Origin: Hydrogenophaga flava NBRC 102514
Lineage (GTDB): Bacteria; Pseudomonadota; Gammaproteobacteria; Burkholderiales; Burkholderiaceae_C
Length of the DNA: 64,000 nt
Assembly (NCBI RefSeq): GCF_001571145.1
Contig: NZ_BCTF01000001.1
Location: 62,001-126,000, forward strand
Direction of reading: 5' to 3'
The translations under genes and the position numbers were made by a program. Positions 51,926-61,307 of the stretch are shown here, one piece after another. Position 1 is the first letter of the stretch; each line of letters opens with the position of its first letter. The notes under the pieces are model-generated. The model was not told where the DNA came from and did not search any database. It saw only the letters and a program-made list of their open reading frames with translations.

Positions 51926-53467
51926 TCAGGACGCCTTGAGGCCGTAACGCCGCAAGCGCGCAGCGATGGCCGAGTGCGAGGTGCCCAGCCGCTCGGCCAG
52001 CTTGCGTGTGCTCGGGTGGTCGGGCAGCAGGCGCTGCAGCAGCTCGCGCTCGAAACCGGCGACCGCGTCTTCCAGCGTCGTCACCTCCGGCTGCGCAGCG
52101 GCCATCGACACCGCGCTCACGTCGGCCCCGGCCAGCTCCAGCGCCGGCACGTCGATCACCGCCGCGTCGCTGAGCGTGACCGCGCGGAACACCACGTTCT
52201 GCAGCTGCCGCACGTTGCCGTTCCAGGGGTTGGCCATCAGAGCCTCGCCGGCCGCACGGCTGAGCCGTGCCTTGGGCCGACCGATCTGCGCGCAGGCGCG
52301 TTCGAGGAAGACTTGGGCCAGCGGCAGGATGTCTTCGGTGCGCTCGCGCAGCGGCGGCAGGTTCAGCTGCAGCACGTCCAGCCGGAACAGCAGGTCCTGG
52401 CGGAACGCGCCGCTGGCCACCATGTCCTCCAGCGCGCGGTGGGTGGCGCTGATGATGCGCACATTCACTTTGAGGTCGCGCTCGCCGCCGACGCGGCGGA
52501 AGCTGCCGTCGTTGAGGAAGCGCAGCAGCTTGGCCTGCAGGTAAGGCGACATCTCGCCCACCTCGTCGAGGAACAGCGTGCCGCCGTCGGTCAGTTCCAG
52601 CAGGCCCGGCCGGCCACCGCGCAGCGCGCCGGTGAAGGCGCCGCTGGCGTAGCCGAACAGCTCGCTCTCGGCCAGGCTCTCGGGCAGGGCCGCGCAGTTG
52701 AGCGCGAAGAACGGCTGGTCGCGGCGCGGGCTGCCGGCGTGGCAGGCCTGGGCCACCAGTTCCTTGCCGGTGCCGGTTTCGCCGCGGATCAGCAGCGGCG
52801 CATCCACCTGCGCCATGCGCGCGGCGCGCTGCTTGAGCGCGCGGATCGCCGCCGACTGGCCGAGGATGGCCTCGAAACCGCCCGCGCCGTGGTTCTGCAG
52901 CGCGCTGATGCGCTCGCCCAGGCGCTGCGGCGCGTGCAGCGTGAGCACCGCACCGGCCACGCTGCCGCCCGCGTCGTGCAGCGCCACGGTTTCCATCAGG
53001 AAGCGCTGCCCGCCCACCTGCACCTCGCTCACGGGCAGCCGTGCGCCCTGCGCCACCAGCGCGTCCACCAGCGCGGCATCGCCCGTGAGTTCGCGCAGCG
53101 AGCGGCCGGCCAGCTCGGCCTCGGGCATGCCGCACACGGCCACCGCGGCCGCGTTCGCCAGCACCACCACGCCGCGCCCGTCGACCGCGAGCACCGGGTC
53201 GGTGAGCGAGGTCATGAGCGCGTCCAGGTAGAGCCGCCGCCGGGCGCCGGGCAGCATCTCCAGCTCGGCCACCGAGAGCACGCCCGCCACCCGCAGCAAC
53301 GGCTCGCGCAGCGCGGCCAGGTCGTCGGCGCCGAGCGTGGGCGCTTCTATATAGATATGGGGCGGCTCGACCTCGACCGCCGAGACGTTGAGCGCGCGGC
53401 TGGCGAGCGCGGCGAGGATTTCCTGGGCGATGCCGACCCGGTCGGTGAAGTGAACGTCGATGCGCAT
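51926..53467 (-). CDS. Sigma-54-dependent activator, TyrR/PhhR type
   Basis: A 513-residue regulator with an N-terminal ACT domain ([20 protein letters not shown], residues 1-70), a PAS domain (about 80-180), an AAA+ domain (Walker A GETGTGKE 229-236, GAFTGA 276-281, Walker B around LFLDEVGEM) and a C-terminal TyrR-type HTH ([20 protein letters not shown]). The intact GAFTGA loop means that it can contact sigma-54, as PhhR does and E. coli TyrR does not. ACT domains sense aromatic amino acids. It is divergent from dadA, which has a perfect sigma-54 promoter, so dadA is its likely target. Confidence 0.93.
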   Translation of the reverse strand: MRIDVHFTDRVGIAQEILAALASRALNVSAVEVEPPHIYIEAPTLGADDLAALREPLLRVAGVLSVAELEMLPGARRRLYLDALMTSLTDPVLAVDGRGVVVLANAAAVAVCGMPEAELAGRSLRELTGDAALVDALVAQGARLPVSEVQVGGQRFLMETVALHDAGGSVAGAVLTLHAPQRLGERISALQNHGAGGFEAILGQSAAIRALKQRAARMAQVDAPLLIRGETGTGKELVAQACHAGSPRRDQPFFALNCAALPESLAESELFGYASGAFTGALRGGRPGLLELTDGGTLFLDEVGEMSPYLQAKLLRFLNDGSFRRVGGERDLKVNVRIISATHRALEDMVASGAFRQDLLFRLDVLQLNLPPLRERTEDILPLAQVFLERACAQIGRPKARLSRAAGEALMANPWNGNVRQLQNVVFRAVTLSDAAVIDVPALELAGADVSAVSMAAAQPEVTTLEDAVAGFERELLQRLLPDHPSTRKLAERLGTSHSAIAARLRRYGLKAS

Positions 53468-53601
53468 GATGTGTATCGATTATGATCCATTGTATTGATT
53501 TCAGTCCAATTGCATCCGACTTCCGTAACGATTTCACTCCAACCAGGCAAGGCCACGGTTACTTTTCTTTGCAGATCAAGCACTTGCGATCACGTGTCCG
53601 A

Positions 53602-53617
53602 TGGCACGGCGCTTGCA
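53602..53617 (+). promoter_or_regulatory. Sigma-54 (-24/-12) promoter of dadA
   Basis: TGGCACGGCGCTTGCA at 53602-53617 matches the TGGCACR-N4-TTGCW consensus at every conserved position, with GG (53603-53604) and GC (53615-53616) at the required 10-base spacing. Transcription would begin near 53628, about 50 bases before the dadA ATG. The 130 bases upstream contain GTAAC (at about 53525) and GTTAC (at about 53560) motifs that may be activator half-sites. Confidence 0.88.
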
Positions 53618-53678
53618 AACCACACCGCATCGGGCCACCAGCGGCGCCATCGCGCCGCGGGCCACGTCGGAGAACAAC

Positions 53679-54932
53679 ATGCGGGTACTGGTTCTGGGCA
53701 GCGGTGTCATCGGCACCACCATCGCGTATTACCTGGCGCGCGACGGCCACGAGGTCGAGGTGATCGAGCGCCAGCCCGGCCCGGCGCTGGAGACCAGCTA
53801 CGCCAACGCGGGCGAGGTCTCGCCCGGCTACTCGGCACCCTGGGCCGGCCCGGGCGTGCCGGTCAAGGCCATCAAGTGGCTGCTGATGCACCACAGCCCG
53901 CTGGTCATCAAGCCCATGCTCGACCCGGCCATGTGGCGCTGGGGCGCGTCCATGCTGCGCAACTGCACCGAGGCGCGCTACCAGGTCAACAAGGGCCGCA
54001 TGGTGCGGCTGGCCGAGTACAGCCGCGACTGCCTGAAAGAACTGCGCACCGACATCGGCATCCAGTACGACCACCGCGAGCAGGGCACGCTGCAGCTGTT
54101 CCGCACCCAGAAGCAACTGGACGGCACGGCCAAGGACATCGAGATCCTCAAGGAATACGGCGTGCCCTACCAGGTGCTCGACCGCGCCGGCTACCTGAAG
54201 TACGAGCCCGCGCTGGCCGACGTGCAGAAGAAATTCGTGGGCGCGCTGCGCCTGCCCGGCGATGAGACCGGCGACTGCTTCAAGTTCACCAACGCGCTGG
54301 CCGAGAAGGCCAAGGCGCTGGGCGTGAAGTTCCGCTTCGGCGTGAGCATCGACGCGCTGGAGCGCAACGGCAACCAGATCACCGGCGTGCGCACCAGCGA
54401 AGGCCTCAAGACTGCCGACCGCTACGTGCTGGCGCTGGGCAGCTACTCCACCGCCATGCTCGCACCGCTGGGCATTCACATCCCGGTCTACCCGGTCAAG
54501 GGTTTCTCGATCACCGTTCCCATCACCAACGCGACCAAGGCACCCGAGTCGACCATCATGGACGAGACCCACAAGGTCGCCGTCACGCGCCTGGGCGACC
54601 GCATCCGCGTCGGCGGCACGGCGCAGCTCTCGGGCTTCGACCTGGAACTCAATCAGAGCCGGCGCAAGACGCTGGAGTTCGTGGTCACCGACCTGTTCCC
54701 CAAGGGCGGCGACGTGGCCAAGGCCGAGTTCTGGACCGGCCTGCGCCCCATGACGCCGGACGGCACGCCCATCGTCGGTGCCTGCCAGTACGACAACCTG
54801 CTGCTGTCCACCGGCCACGGCACGCTGGGCTGGACGATGGCGACCGGCACCGGACGCGTGATGGCCGACCTGATCGCCGGCCGCACGCCCGAGATCAGCA
54901 TGGAAGGCCTGACCGTCGCGCGCTACCGCTGA
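53679..54932 (+). CDS. dadA: D-amino acid dehydrogenase small subunit
   Basis: A 417-residue membrane-associated FAD enzyme that oxidises D-amino acids (mainly D-alanine) to 2-oxo acids, feeding electrons to the respiratory chain. The N-terminal [20 protein letters not shown] is the FAD-binding fold; [20 protein letters not shown] and the C-terminal [18 protein letters not shown] are DadA hallmarks. ATG 53679 is chosen because GGAGAACAAC precedes it and the in-frame extension to 53601 would translate the sigma-54 promoter. Control by the divergent TyrR-like protein suggests involvement in aromatic amino-acid use. Confidence 0.94.
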   Translation: MRVLVLGSGVIGTTIAYYLARDGHEVEVIERQPGPALETSYANAGEVSPGYSAPWAGPGVPVKAIKWLLMHHSPLVIKPMLDPAMWRWGASMLRNCTEARYQVNKGRMVRLAEYSRDCLKELRTDIGIQYDHREQGTLQLFRTQKQLDGTAKDIEILKEYGVPYQVLDRAGYLKYEPALADVQKKFVGALRLPGDETGDCFKFTNALAEKAKALGVKFRFGVSIDALERNGNQITGVRTSEGLKTADRYVLALGSYSTAMLAPLGIHIPVYPVKGFSITVPITNATKAPESTIMDETHKVAVTRLGDRIRVGGTAQLSGFDLELNQSRRKTLEFVVTDLFPKGGDVAKAEFWTGLRPMTPDGTPIVGACQYDNLLLSTGHGTLGWTMATGTGRVMADLIAGRTPEISMEGLTVARYR

Positions 54933-54955
54933 CGCGCGGAAGCGCGAGCAAGCGC

Positions 54956-54979
54956 ATGCCCCGGCGGGTCGCCGGGCAT
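54956..54979. other. Hairpin downstream of dadA
   Basis: ATGCCCCGGCG (54956-54966) can pair with CGCCGGGCAT (54970-54979), with one bulged C and a short loop. It is GC-rich and lies 24 bases after the dadA stop, but no T run follows, so it is at best a weak terminator or an mRNA-stabilising hairpin. Confidence 0.5.
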
Positions 54980-55027
54980 TGATGTCGTGAAGCCTGCACA
55001 ACGACATTCGCAGAGGAAAATTGGCGG

Positions 55028-56092
55028 ATGAAAGGCTTCCACATCCTCCCCCTGCTCTCGGCGGCCGTGCTCGGCGCCGGCCTTGTGCTGCCCATGGGCA
55101 CCCTCCTGCTGCTGGCCAGCGTGCCGGCCCTGGTGGTGGCCGTCATCAGCGCCGTGCACCACGCCGAGGTGATCGCGCACAAGGTGGGCGAACCCTTCGG
55201 CACGCTGGTGCTGGCCCTGGCCGTCACGGTGATCGAGGTGGCCCTGGTGCTCTCGATGATGCTGGCCGGCGGCGAGAACGCCGCCACCGTGCCGCGCGAC
55301 ACCATCTACTCGGCGGTGATGATCATCTGCAACGGCGTGGTCGGCATCTGCCTGCTGGTGGGAGGCCTGCACCACCGCGAGCAGCTGTTCCGCATCGAGG
55401 GCACGGGCTCGGGCCTGGCCGCGCTCGTGGTGATGTCGATCCTCGTGCTGGTGCTGCCCTCGCTGACCACCAGCGCCCCGGGTGGCAGCTACACCGCGTC
55501 GCAGCTGATGTTCGTGGCGGCCGGCTCGCTGGTGCTGTGGCTGGTGTTCGTGTTCATCCAGACCGTGCGCCACCGCGACTACTTCCTGCCCGCGGTGGGC
55601 GCTGAGGACGAGTCGGTGCACGCGCCGCCACCGGGCACGCGCGAGGCGCTGACCAGCTTTGTGCTGCTGCTGGTGGCACTGGTGACCGTGGTCGGCCTGG
55701 CCAAGCTTCTCTCGCCCTCGCTGGAGCGCCTGGTCAACCACTGGCAGGCGCCTATTGCCGTGGTCGGCACGCTGATCGCCATCGTCGTGCTGGCGCCCGA
55801 GACATGGGCCGCCATCCGCGCCGCGCGCGCCGACCGACTGCAGACCAGCATGAACCTAGCCATCGGTTCGGCGCTGGCCTCCATCGGCCTGACCATCCCG
55901 GTCGTGGTGATGGCGGCGGTCTGGCTGGAGCTGCCGCTGACCCTGGGCGTGGCGCCCAAGGACATGGCCCTGCTGGCGCTGACCTTCATCGTCGGCGCCA
56001 TCACCCTGGGCTCGGGCCGGACCAACCTCATGCAGGGCGCGATCCACCTGGTGGTGTTCGCGGCCTTCCTGTTCCTGACCTTCGTGCCCTGA
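55028..56092 (+). CDS. chaA: Ca2+/H+ antiporter, ChaA type
   Basis: A 354-residue polytopic inner-membrane protein of the CaCA superfamily. It has about eleven hydrophobic segments and the paired alpha-repeats: ALAVTVIEVALVLSMMLAGG (about residues 66-85) with the acidic transport residue, and the second repeat IVVLAPETWAAIRAARAD..SMNLAIGSALASIGLTIPVV. ChaA exchanges cytosolic Ca2+, Na+ or K+ for protons and helps at alkaline pH. Its stop codon lies in a long hairpin shared with the convergent glycerophosphodiesterase gene. Confidence 0.9.
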   Translation: MKGFHILPLLSAAVLGAGLVLPMGTLLLLASVPALVVAVISAVHHAEVIAHKVGEPFGTLVLALAVTVIEVALVLSMMLAGGENAATVPRDTIYSAVMIICNGVVGICLLVGGLHHREQLFRIEGTGSGLAALVVMSILVLVLPSLTTSAPGGSYTASQLMFVAAGSLVLWLVFVFIQTVRHRDYFLPAVGAEDESVHAPPPGTREALTSFVLLLVALVTVVGLAKLLSPSLERLVNHWQAPIAVVGTLIAIVVLAPETWAAIRAARADRLQTSMNLAIGSALASIGLTIPVVVMAAVWLELPLTLGVAPKDMALLALTFIVGAITLGSGRTNLMQGAIHLVVFAAFLFLTFVP

Positions 56093-56113
56093 GGCGCGCT
56101 GCGCCTCAGGGCA
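56085..56113. terminator. Symmetric hairpin between convergent chaA and glycerophosphodiesterase genes
   Basis: TGCCCTGAGGCGC (56085-56097), loop GCT, GCGCCTCAGGGCA (56101-56113): a perfect 13-bp stem. The chaA TGA (56090-56092) is in one arm and the opposite gene's TGA (56106-56108) in the other. There is no T run on either side, so termination would be imperfect or assisted. Confidence 0.6.
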
Positions 56114-57383
56114 GGTTCATGCAGTTCGCATAGAAGGTGGTGGTGGCGGGCCAGTCGGAGAACACCCCCATCACGCCCACGTCCTTGGCCAGCACGTGCA
56201 GCGCCTGCAGCATGTCGCCCTCGGTTTTCACCGCGCTGTCGAAGGTCTGGTAGTACCAGCCGTTGTCGCCGTCGGCCAGCACGCCCGAGCGCTCCAGCGT
56301 CCAGGTGATCAGGCCCAGACCTGCGGCCTTGGCGTCCTTCGCAGCCTGCGAGGGCACGATCTTTCCACCCTCGGCCGCCAGCAGCGCGAAGGTGGGCGGC
56401 GCCCAGAGGTTGATGCCCTGGGACTTGTAGCCCGACAAGGTCTTGAGGTCGGGCAGGTCGGCCACTGAGTTGGCGTCGTCCAGGTAGACCGCCTGCTTGC
56501 CGAAGTCCGCTTCGTTGTTCACCCAGTACAGCACGTCACCGATGTCAAAGGACTGCGGGAACACGTCGCTTGGCGGCACCTTCGCGGCCTTGTACTCGTC
56601 GATCATCTTCTGCGCGTAGGCCTGCTGGGTGAAACCGTCGAAGGGCATCGCCACGCTCGGGCTCTTGAGCTCGGGCGTCATCTTCACGCCCAGCCGCTTG
56701 AACAGCTCGATCGACTCGGCGTGCGTCAGCAGCGTGCCGCTGGTGGGGCCGGCGTAGAGGTCGGTGCGCCAGTTCGCGGTGCCGCCCAGGTACTGAGCGG
56801 GCGTGCGGGCCGCCGGATTGAAGGCGTCCATCTTGCCGCGCAGGGTCTTGAACTCGGCTAGGGTGATGTCGCTGGTGCGGCACTCGGCCTTGGCCGGTGT
56901 CACCACCTTGCCGTCGGCGTCGAGCACGGCGGGCACGAAAGGCTGGGTGCATTTGGCCGCCAGTGGCGTGACCAGGATGTTGGTGGTCGTGTGCAGGTCG
57001 TTCTGCGCGTGGCGGCAGACCAGCGCCTTGTCCTTGGTGAACGTGACGTCGCATTCCACGATGCCGGCGCCCATGCGCGCGGCCGCCGTGTACGACTCCA
57101 GCGTGTGCTCCGGGAACTGCATGGCGGCGCCGCGGTGGCCGATGGAGAAGTTGCGCGGGGTGAAGTCACCGCGCTTGGCGCAGCGCTGCAGATCGCGCTT
57201 GAGCGGACCGTCGGCCATGTCGTCGACCAGGAAGAACGGGCGCGGGCCGAGCTGTACATGCGACGGGCGCTCGGCGCTGCCGTGGGCCCCGTGGCGATGG
57301 GTGGCGGACGGCGACTGGGCCAGCGCCATCGAGGCGGTCAGGCCCAGCAAGGCCAGACCCAGGAAACGGGGAAAAAACGACAT
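56106..57383 (-). CDS. Glycerophosphodiester phosphodiesterase, exported
   Basis: A 425-residue periplasmic GlpQ-like enzyme. A signal peptide ends near MALA-QSP. The TIM-barrel catalytic motifs are [18 protein letters not shown] (catalytic His, Arg, Glu), [20 protein letters not shown] and ELKSPS. It hydrolyses glycerophosphodiesters to glycerol 3-phosphate and an alcohol. It is longer than E. coli GlpQ because of a His-rich N-terminal linker ([13 protein letters not shown]) and insertions around residues 150-210. ATG 57383 has GGAGGGA upstream. Confidence 0.9.
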   Translation of the reverse strand: MSFFPRFLGLALLGLTASMALAQSPSATHRHGAHGSAERPSHVQLGPRPFFLVDDMADGPLKRDLQRCAKRGDFTPRNFSIGHRGAAMQFPEHTLESYTAAARMGAGIVECDVTFTKDKALVCRHAQNDLHTTTNILVTPLAAKCTQPFVPAVLDADGKVVTPAKAECRTSDITLAEFKTLRGKMDAFNPAARTPAQYLGGTANWRTDLYAGPTSGTLLTHAESIELFKRLGVKMTPELKSPSVAMPFDGFTQQAYAQKMIDEYKAAKVPPSDVFPQSFDIGDVLYWVNNEADFGKQAVYLDDANSVADLPDLKTLSGYKSQGINLWAPPTFALLAAEGGKIVPSQAAKDAKAAGLGLITWTLERSGVLADGDNGWYYQTFDSAVKTEGDMLQALHVLAKDVGVMGVFSDWPATTTFYANCMNLP

Positions 57384-57542
57384 GGGGATTCCCTCCGGTG
57401 GGTGAAACGAATGATCGGTGGTGGAGCGGTGCGCCATCAACGGACGCCCGACCGGCGGATCATCGGGAGGGGGTGTGACGCGGGTGTGACGGGGTGGGCT
57501 GGTGTCGGCGTAGGGTCGCCGTGCAGGGTGGGTTGCGCGCCG

Positions 57543-58124
57543 TCACAGCATGCCCGCCTCTCGCCAGAAGTTGGCTTTGCCGACGACCTGGTACCAAGAG
57601 GCAAAGCGACGGCGGAGGTCTTCCCACGGTTCATTCAGCGGCTGCCTGGGATCCTGGCTCAACGAGTAGGCCATGCCCTCGACAAACCAGGAGGGCTTGA
57701 AAAGAAGCGCGATCACACCCAGCCGTTGGCCCTGGAGCTGATGGATCAGTTCGTGGCGGACGTAGTGCGGTTTCCAGGCCTTCGGTCCAATGACCGTACC
57801 GATGGTTCCAATCGTGACGGCGGAGCGCGCACCCAGACCGAACGAATCGGCGCATGCCGAGGATGAGCAAAAAATGACCCTGGGCGTACCCGCCAGCGGC
57901 GCAATTTCGGCGGCGACGAAGGCCAGGGCTTCTGCATAGAGCTGCTCCGCGGTCCCGAACGCAGATGGATCATCCACACAGACCGATGCGGAGAGACACG
58001 TGACACCGACGAGCGTTGGTGCGACGACGCGCACGGGCTTGACGATGACCCATGCTGCAGCAGGCACCACCAAAAAGAGCAGGAGCGCAATGCGGCGAAT
58101 CGACGGGCGGGATCCAAGATGCAT
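57543..58124 (-). CDS. Membrane-anchored HExxH protein, putative zinc peptidase
   Basis: A 193-residue protein with an N-terminal membrane anchor (RRIALLLFLVVPAAAWVIV, residues about 9-27) and an extracytoplasmic domain. YVRHELIHQLQGQRLG carries HELIH, and PSWFVEGMAYSLS 20 residues later supplies a glutamate, giving the HExxH...E arrangement of gluzincin metallopeptidases. Cys in FCSSSACADS may form a disulfide. I do not recognise the family. The ATG 58124 (MHLGSRPSIRR) gives the best anchor; the frame is open for another 58 codons. Confidence 0.65.
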   Translation of the reverse strand: MHLGSRPSIRRIALLLFLVVPAAAWVIVKPVRVVAPTLVGVTCLSASVCVDDPSAFGTAEQLYAEALAFVAAEIAPLAGTPRVIFCSSSACADSFGLGARSAVTIGTIGTVIGPKAWKPHYVRHELIHQLQGQRLGVIALLFKPSWFVEGMAYSLSQDPRQPLNEPWEDLRRRFASWYQVVGKANFWREAGML

Positions 58125-58291
58125 GACTTTGGACCCGATGGTATTCGGTCGGAACTCTATACAGGAGCAGATCGCATCCCATACGCCCATCAAACAGCCC
58201 AACCCGCACAGGGTCAAGCATTGCGCCCTCTCAGGGACGGCCGCACACTGCCCACATCCAGCAGCCCCTATCCCGTCCAACGAGGTCGCCA

Positions 58292-58684
58292 ATGTCATCC
58301 CCCTCCACGTCCTTCGTCCCGCGCGTCTTCCTGCATCTGGCCGCCGCAGCCCTGGCCCTGACGCTGGCCCTTCCCGCCGCCGCCCACCACGGCTGGGTCT
58401 GGGCCGAAGACGTGAATTCCGAACTCGCCGGCACCATCGTCGCGGCCAAGCTCGGCAACCCGCACGGCGAGCTGACGATGGCGGTGAATGGGGCGAACTG
58501 GATCGTCGAGGTCGGCCAGCCCTGGCGCAACGAACGCGCCGGGCTCAAGGACGCGATGCTGGTCAAGGGCGTGAAGCTGACCGCCTCGGGCCACAAGCAC
58601 AGCGACCCGAAAAAGAAAGTCTTCAAGGCCGAGCGCCTGGTGATCGACGGCAAGACCTACGACCTCTACCCCGACCGCAACTGA
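58292..58684 (+). CDS. DUF6152 family exported protein
   Basis: A 130-residue periplasmic protein. The signal peptide ends PAAA-HHGW, and the HHGW start of the mature domain is typical of DUF6152. GTIVAAKLGNPHGELTMAV and LTASGHKHSDPKKKVFKAER follow, suggesting a small OB-like fold possibly binding metal through histidines. Function unknown. It shares its stop with the start of the next gene (TGATG). Confidence 0.82.
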   Translation: MSSPSTSFVPRVFLHLAAAALALTLALPAAAHHGWVWAEDVNSELAGTIVAAKLGNPHGELTMAVNGANWIVEVGQPWRNERAGLKDAMLVKGVKLTASGHKHSDPKKKVFKAERLVIDGKTYDLYPDRN

Positions 58685-59169
58685 TGCCGCTGGAGTCCCT
58701 GGCCGCCGCGCTGCAGGCCACAGGCCTGTCGGAGGTGCTGCGCGCTTCGGTCTGGCTCTACCCGCTGGTGAACACCGGGCACGTGCTGGGCATCGCCCTG
58801 CTGTTCGGCGCCATCGTGCCGCTGGACCTGCGGCTGATCGGAGCGTTCCGGTCCGTGCCGCTGGAGCCGCTCGCGGCGGTCCTGGTGCCCACGGCCGTTG
58901 CCGGGCTGTTGCTGGCGCTGGCCACCGGCGCCCTGCTCTTCGCCACGCGCCCGCTCGACTATGTGGTCGAGTCACTGTTCGGCATCAAGCTGGTGCTGCT
59001 CGCCGCGGCGGTGCTCAACGCGCTGTGGCTGCGCTTCGATCCGTACTGGCGGCGGCTGGGCGCCGCGGTCGGCGTGCCGCCCCGCCCGGGCTGGCGCTGG
59101 CACGCCGCGCTGTCGGTGCTGCTGTGGCTGGGAGTGATCACCGCCGGGCGGCTGATCGGCTACCGCTAG
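58684..59169 (+). CDS. DUF6644-like membrane protein
   Basis: A 161-residue protein with four hydrophobic segments (about residues 24-45, 62-88, 96-113 and 138-157) and VNTGHVLGIALLFGAIVPLDL, typical of the small membrane proteins found next to DUF6152 genes. One base overlaps the DUF6152 stop, so they are a two-gene unit, possibly a membrane/periplasm pair. Convergent with the sigma-factor gene, with overlapping stop codons. Confidence 0.75.
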   Translation: MPLESLAAALQATGLSEVLRASVWLYPLVNTGHVLGIALLFGAIVPLDLRLIGAFRSVPLEPLAAVLVPTAVAGLLLALATGALLFATRPLDYVVESLFGIKLVLLAAAVLNALWLRFDPYWRRLGAAVGVPPRPGWRWHAALSVLLWLGVITAGRLIGYR

Positions 59170-60431
59170 GCCCCGGCGCGCGCCCGCAGCAAGGCCTGTT
59201 CGCGCTCATTGCCGGCGGATGCAGCCGCTTGCAGGAATGCGGCTCTCGCCTCGTCGCGCCGCCCGAGCTTCTCCAGCAGGTCGCCCTGCACCGCGGGCAG
59301 CCAGTGGTAGCGCGCCAGCGCCTTGTTCTGCAGCAGGGTCTCGACGATGGCCAGCCCTGCGGCCGGACCCTCGGCCATGCCCACCGCGACCGCACGGTTG
59401 AGCTCGACCACCGGCGAGGGCGCGACCCGCATCAGCTCGGCATACAGCGCGGCGATCTGCGGCCAGTCGGTGTCGTCGGCGCGCGGCGCGCGCGCGTGGC
59501 AGGCGGCGATCTGGGCCTGCAGGCGGTAGCGACCGACGGGCTGGCCCAACGCCTGCGCACGGTCGATCGCGGCCAGGCCGCGGCGGATCAGCAGCCGGTC
59601 CCAGCGGCGGCGGTCCTGGTCGGCCAGCAGGATGGGGTGGCCGTCGCGGTCGGTGCGCGCCGCGGTGCGCGAGGCCTGGATCTCCATCAGCGCCAGCAGG
59701 CCGTGCACCTCCGCCTCCTGCGGCGCCAGCCCGGCCAGCATGCGGCCCAGGCGCAGGGCCTCGTCGCACAGCGCGGGGCGCATCCAGTCGCTGCCGCTGG
59801 TGGCGGTGTAGCCCTCGTTGAAGACCAGGTAGACCACTTCGAGCACGGAGCCCAGACGCTCGCCCAGCTGCTCGGGCGGCGGCAGTTCGAACGGCACCTG
59901 CGCGTCGGCCAGGGTTCGCTTGGCGCGCACCAGGCGCTGCGCCAGCGTGGCCTCGGGCACCAGGTAGGCGCGGGCGATCTCGCCGGTGGAGAGACCGCCC
60001 AGCAGCTTGAGCGTGAGCGCCACGCGTGATTCGGGCGGCAGCACCGGGTGGCAGGCGGTGAACATCAGCCGCAGCAGGTCGTCGCCCAGCACGGCGTCTT
60101 CGCGCTGGCGGTCGAGGCTGTCGCTGAAGTCGGGCACCACATGGGCCTCCATCGCTTCAAGGTCGGCGGCGATGTCGCCGTGCCGGGCGTCGGCCATCTG
60201 GCGGTGGCGCAGGTGGTCGAGCGCGCGGTTCAGGGCGGTGGTCATCAGCCAGGCCGCGGGCTTGTCGGGCAGGCCGTCCATCGGCCAGCGTTCCAGCGCG
60301 GCCACCAGTGCGTCCTGCGCCAGCTCTTCGGCCACGCCCACATCGCGCACGCGCCGCGCCACCGCCGCCACGATGCGGGCGGATTCAAGGCGCCAGACGG
60401 TGGCGATGGTGTCGTGGACGGGGCTGTGCAC
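59166..60431 (-). CDS. ECF sigma factor with C-terminal helical extension (ECF42-type)
   Basis: A 421-residue sigma factor. Region 2 is DVGVAELAQDALVAALERW-like and PAAWLMTTALNRALDHLRHR; region 4 is LLGGLSTGEIARAYLVPEAT..QRLVRAKRTL. After residue 190 comes a long TPR-like domain with LVFNEGYTATSGSDWMRPAL and RYHWLPAVQGDLLEKLGRRD. This fusion, next to YCII/DGPF genes, is the hallmark of group ECF42, where the extension replaces an anti-sigma factor. It lies downstream of, and probably controls, the small genes at 60441-62652. Confidence 0.9.
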   Translation of the reverse strand: MHSPVHDTIATVWRLESARIVAAVARRVRDVGVAEELAQDALVAALERWPMDGLPDKPAAWLMTTALNRALDHLRHRQMADARHGDIAADLEAMEAHVVPDFSDSLDRQREDAVLGDDLLRLMFTACHPVLPPESRVALTLKLLGGLSTGEIARAYLVPEATLAQRLVRAKRTLADAQVPFELPPPEQLGERLGSVLEVVYLVFNEGYTATSGSDWMRPALCDEALRLGRMLAGLAPQEAEVHGLLALMEIQASRTAARTDRDGHPILLADQDRRRWDRLLIRRGLAAIDRAQALGQPVGRYRLQAQIAACHARAPRADDTDWPQIAALYAELMRVAPSPVVELNRAVAVGMAEGPAAGLAIVETLLQNKALARYHWLPAVQGDLLEKLGRRDEARAAFLQAAASAGNEREQALLRARAGA

Positions 60432-60440
60432 GCGCGCAGA

Positions 60441-60851
60441 TTACATCTGCGCGGGCGCAGCAGATTCGTCCATCCAGAACACTTCCCACTGGTGGCCGTC
60501 GAGGTCGGCGAAGCCGTCCTGAAACATGAAGCCGTAGTCCTTGGGCTCCGGTATTCGGGTCGCGCCGGCGGCCACGGCTTTGCGCACCACCTCCTCCACC
60601 TCGGCGCGGCTGTCCACCGACAGGGCCAGGATGACCTCGGTGCTCTGGTGCGCGTCGCTGATGGGCTTCTGGACGAAGCCCTGGAAGAAGGGCTTGACCA
60701 GCAGCATGGCGTAGAAGTTCTCGCCGATCTCCAGGCAGGCGCCCTGCTCGTTGGTGAAGCGCGGGTTGAACGAGAGACCCAGTGACTTGAAGAAGGCCTG
60801 CGAGCGGGCCATGTCCTGGATGGGCAGGTTGACGAAGATCTGGCGGAACAT
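60441..60851 (-). CDS. VOC/glyoxalase superfamily protein
   Basis: A 136-residue paired beta-alpha-beta-beta-beta protein (FVNLPIQDMARSQAFFKSLG at the N-terminus, FADLDGHQWEVFWMD at the C-terminus). It resembles the extradiol/PhnB-like proteins commonly present in ECF42 clusters. The position of the first His ligand is replaced (VNLPIQD), so metal binding is doubtful. It lies between the YCII gene and the sigma-factor gene, 9 bases from the latter. Confidence 0.82.
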   Translation of the reverse strand: MFRQIFVNLPIQDMARSQAFFKSLGLSFNPRFTNEQGACLEIGENFYAMLLVKPFFQGFVQKPISDAHQSTEVILALSVDSRAEVEEVVRKAVAAGATRIPEPKDYGFMFQDGFADLDGHQWEVFWMDESAAPAQM

Positions 60852-60862
60852 GGGTTTCTCCT

Positions 60863-61291
60863 TCAGGGTTGTGGGGCGATGCCGTCGATGGCTTTCATCT
60901 GGTCCAGCGCGGCGCTGGGCGGGAACTCGTCAAGCTCGATCAGCTGGCGCAGCTCGATCACGGCGGGCTTGCCCTTGCCGGCAGGGTTCGGAAAGCGGCG
61001 GCTCCACTCCATCGCCTCTTCGCGCGAGCGCACCTGGATCAGGGTGTAGCCGGCGATCAGCTCCTTGGCTTCGGCAAACGGACCGTCGATCACTTTGCGG
61101 CCGCCGGCCTCGTCGTAGTGGATGCGCCAGCCGGTGCGGCTGGGGTGCAGGCCGCTGCCGTCGAGCAGCACGCCCGCGCGCGCCAGTTCCTCGTGGTAGG
61201 CGGCCATCTCGGCCATGAGTTCTTCGGGCGCCTCGGGCATGAGCTCGGCCTCGAACTCGGGGCAGGATTTGACGATGATCATGAATCGCAT
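60863..61291 (-). CDS. YCII-related (DGPF) protein 1
   Basis: A 142-residue YCII-fold protein with MRFMIIVKSCPEFEAE and the DGPF motif in KVIDGPFAEAKELIAGYTLI. Such proteins are regular targets of ECF42 sigma factors; the enzymatic role is unknown. It lies 11 bases upstream of the VOC gene at 60851 on the same strand. Confidence 0.87.
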   Translation of the reverse strand: MRFMIIVKSCPEFEAELMPEAPEELMAEMAAYHEELARAGVLLDGSGLHPSRTGWRIHYDEAGGRKVIDGPFAEAKELIAGYTLIQVRSREEAMEWSRRFPNPAGKGKPAVIELRQLIELDEFPPSAALDQMKAIDGIAPQP

Positions 61292-61307
61292 GGCGGGTCT
61301 CCAGTGG

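Noticed and set aside
53601..53678. Upstream start for dadA adding 26 residues
   Set aside because: The extension overlaps a perfect sigma-54 promoter, has no homology to DadA, and the ATG at 53679 has a good Shine-Dalgarno.
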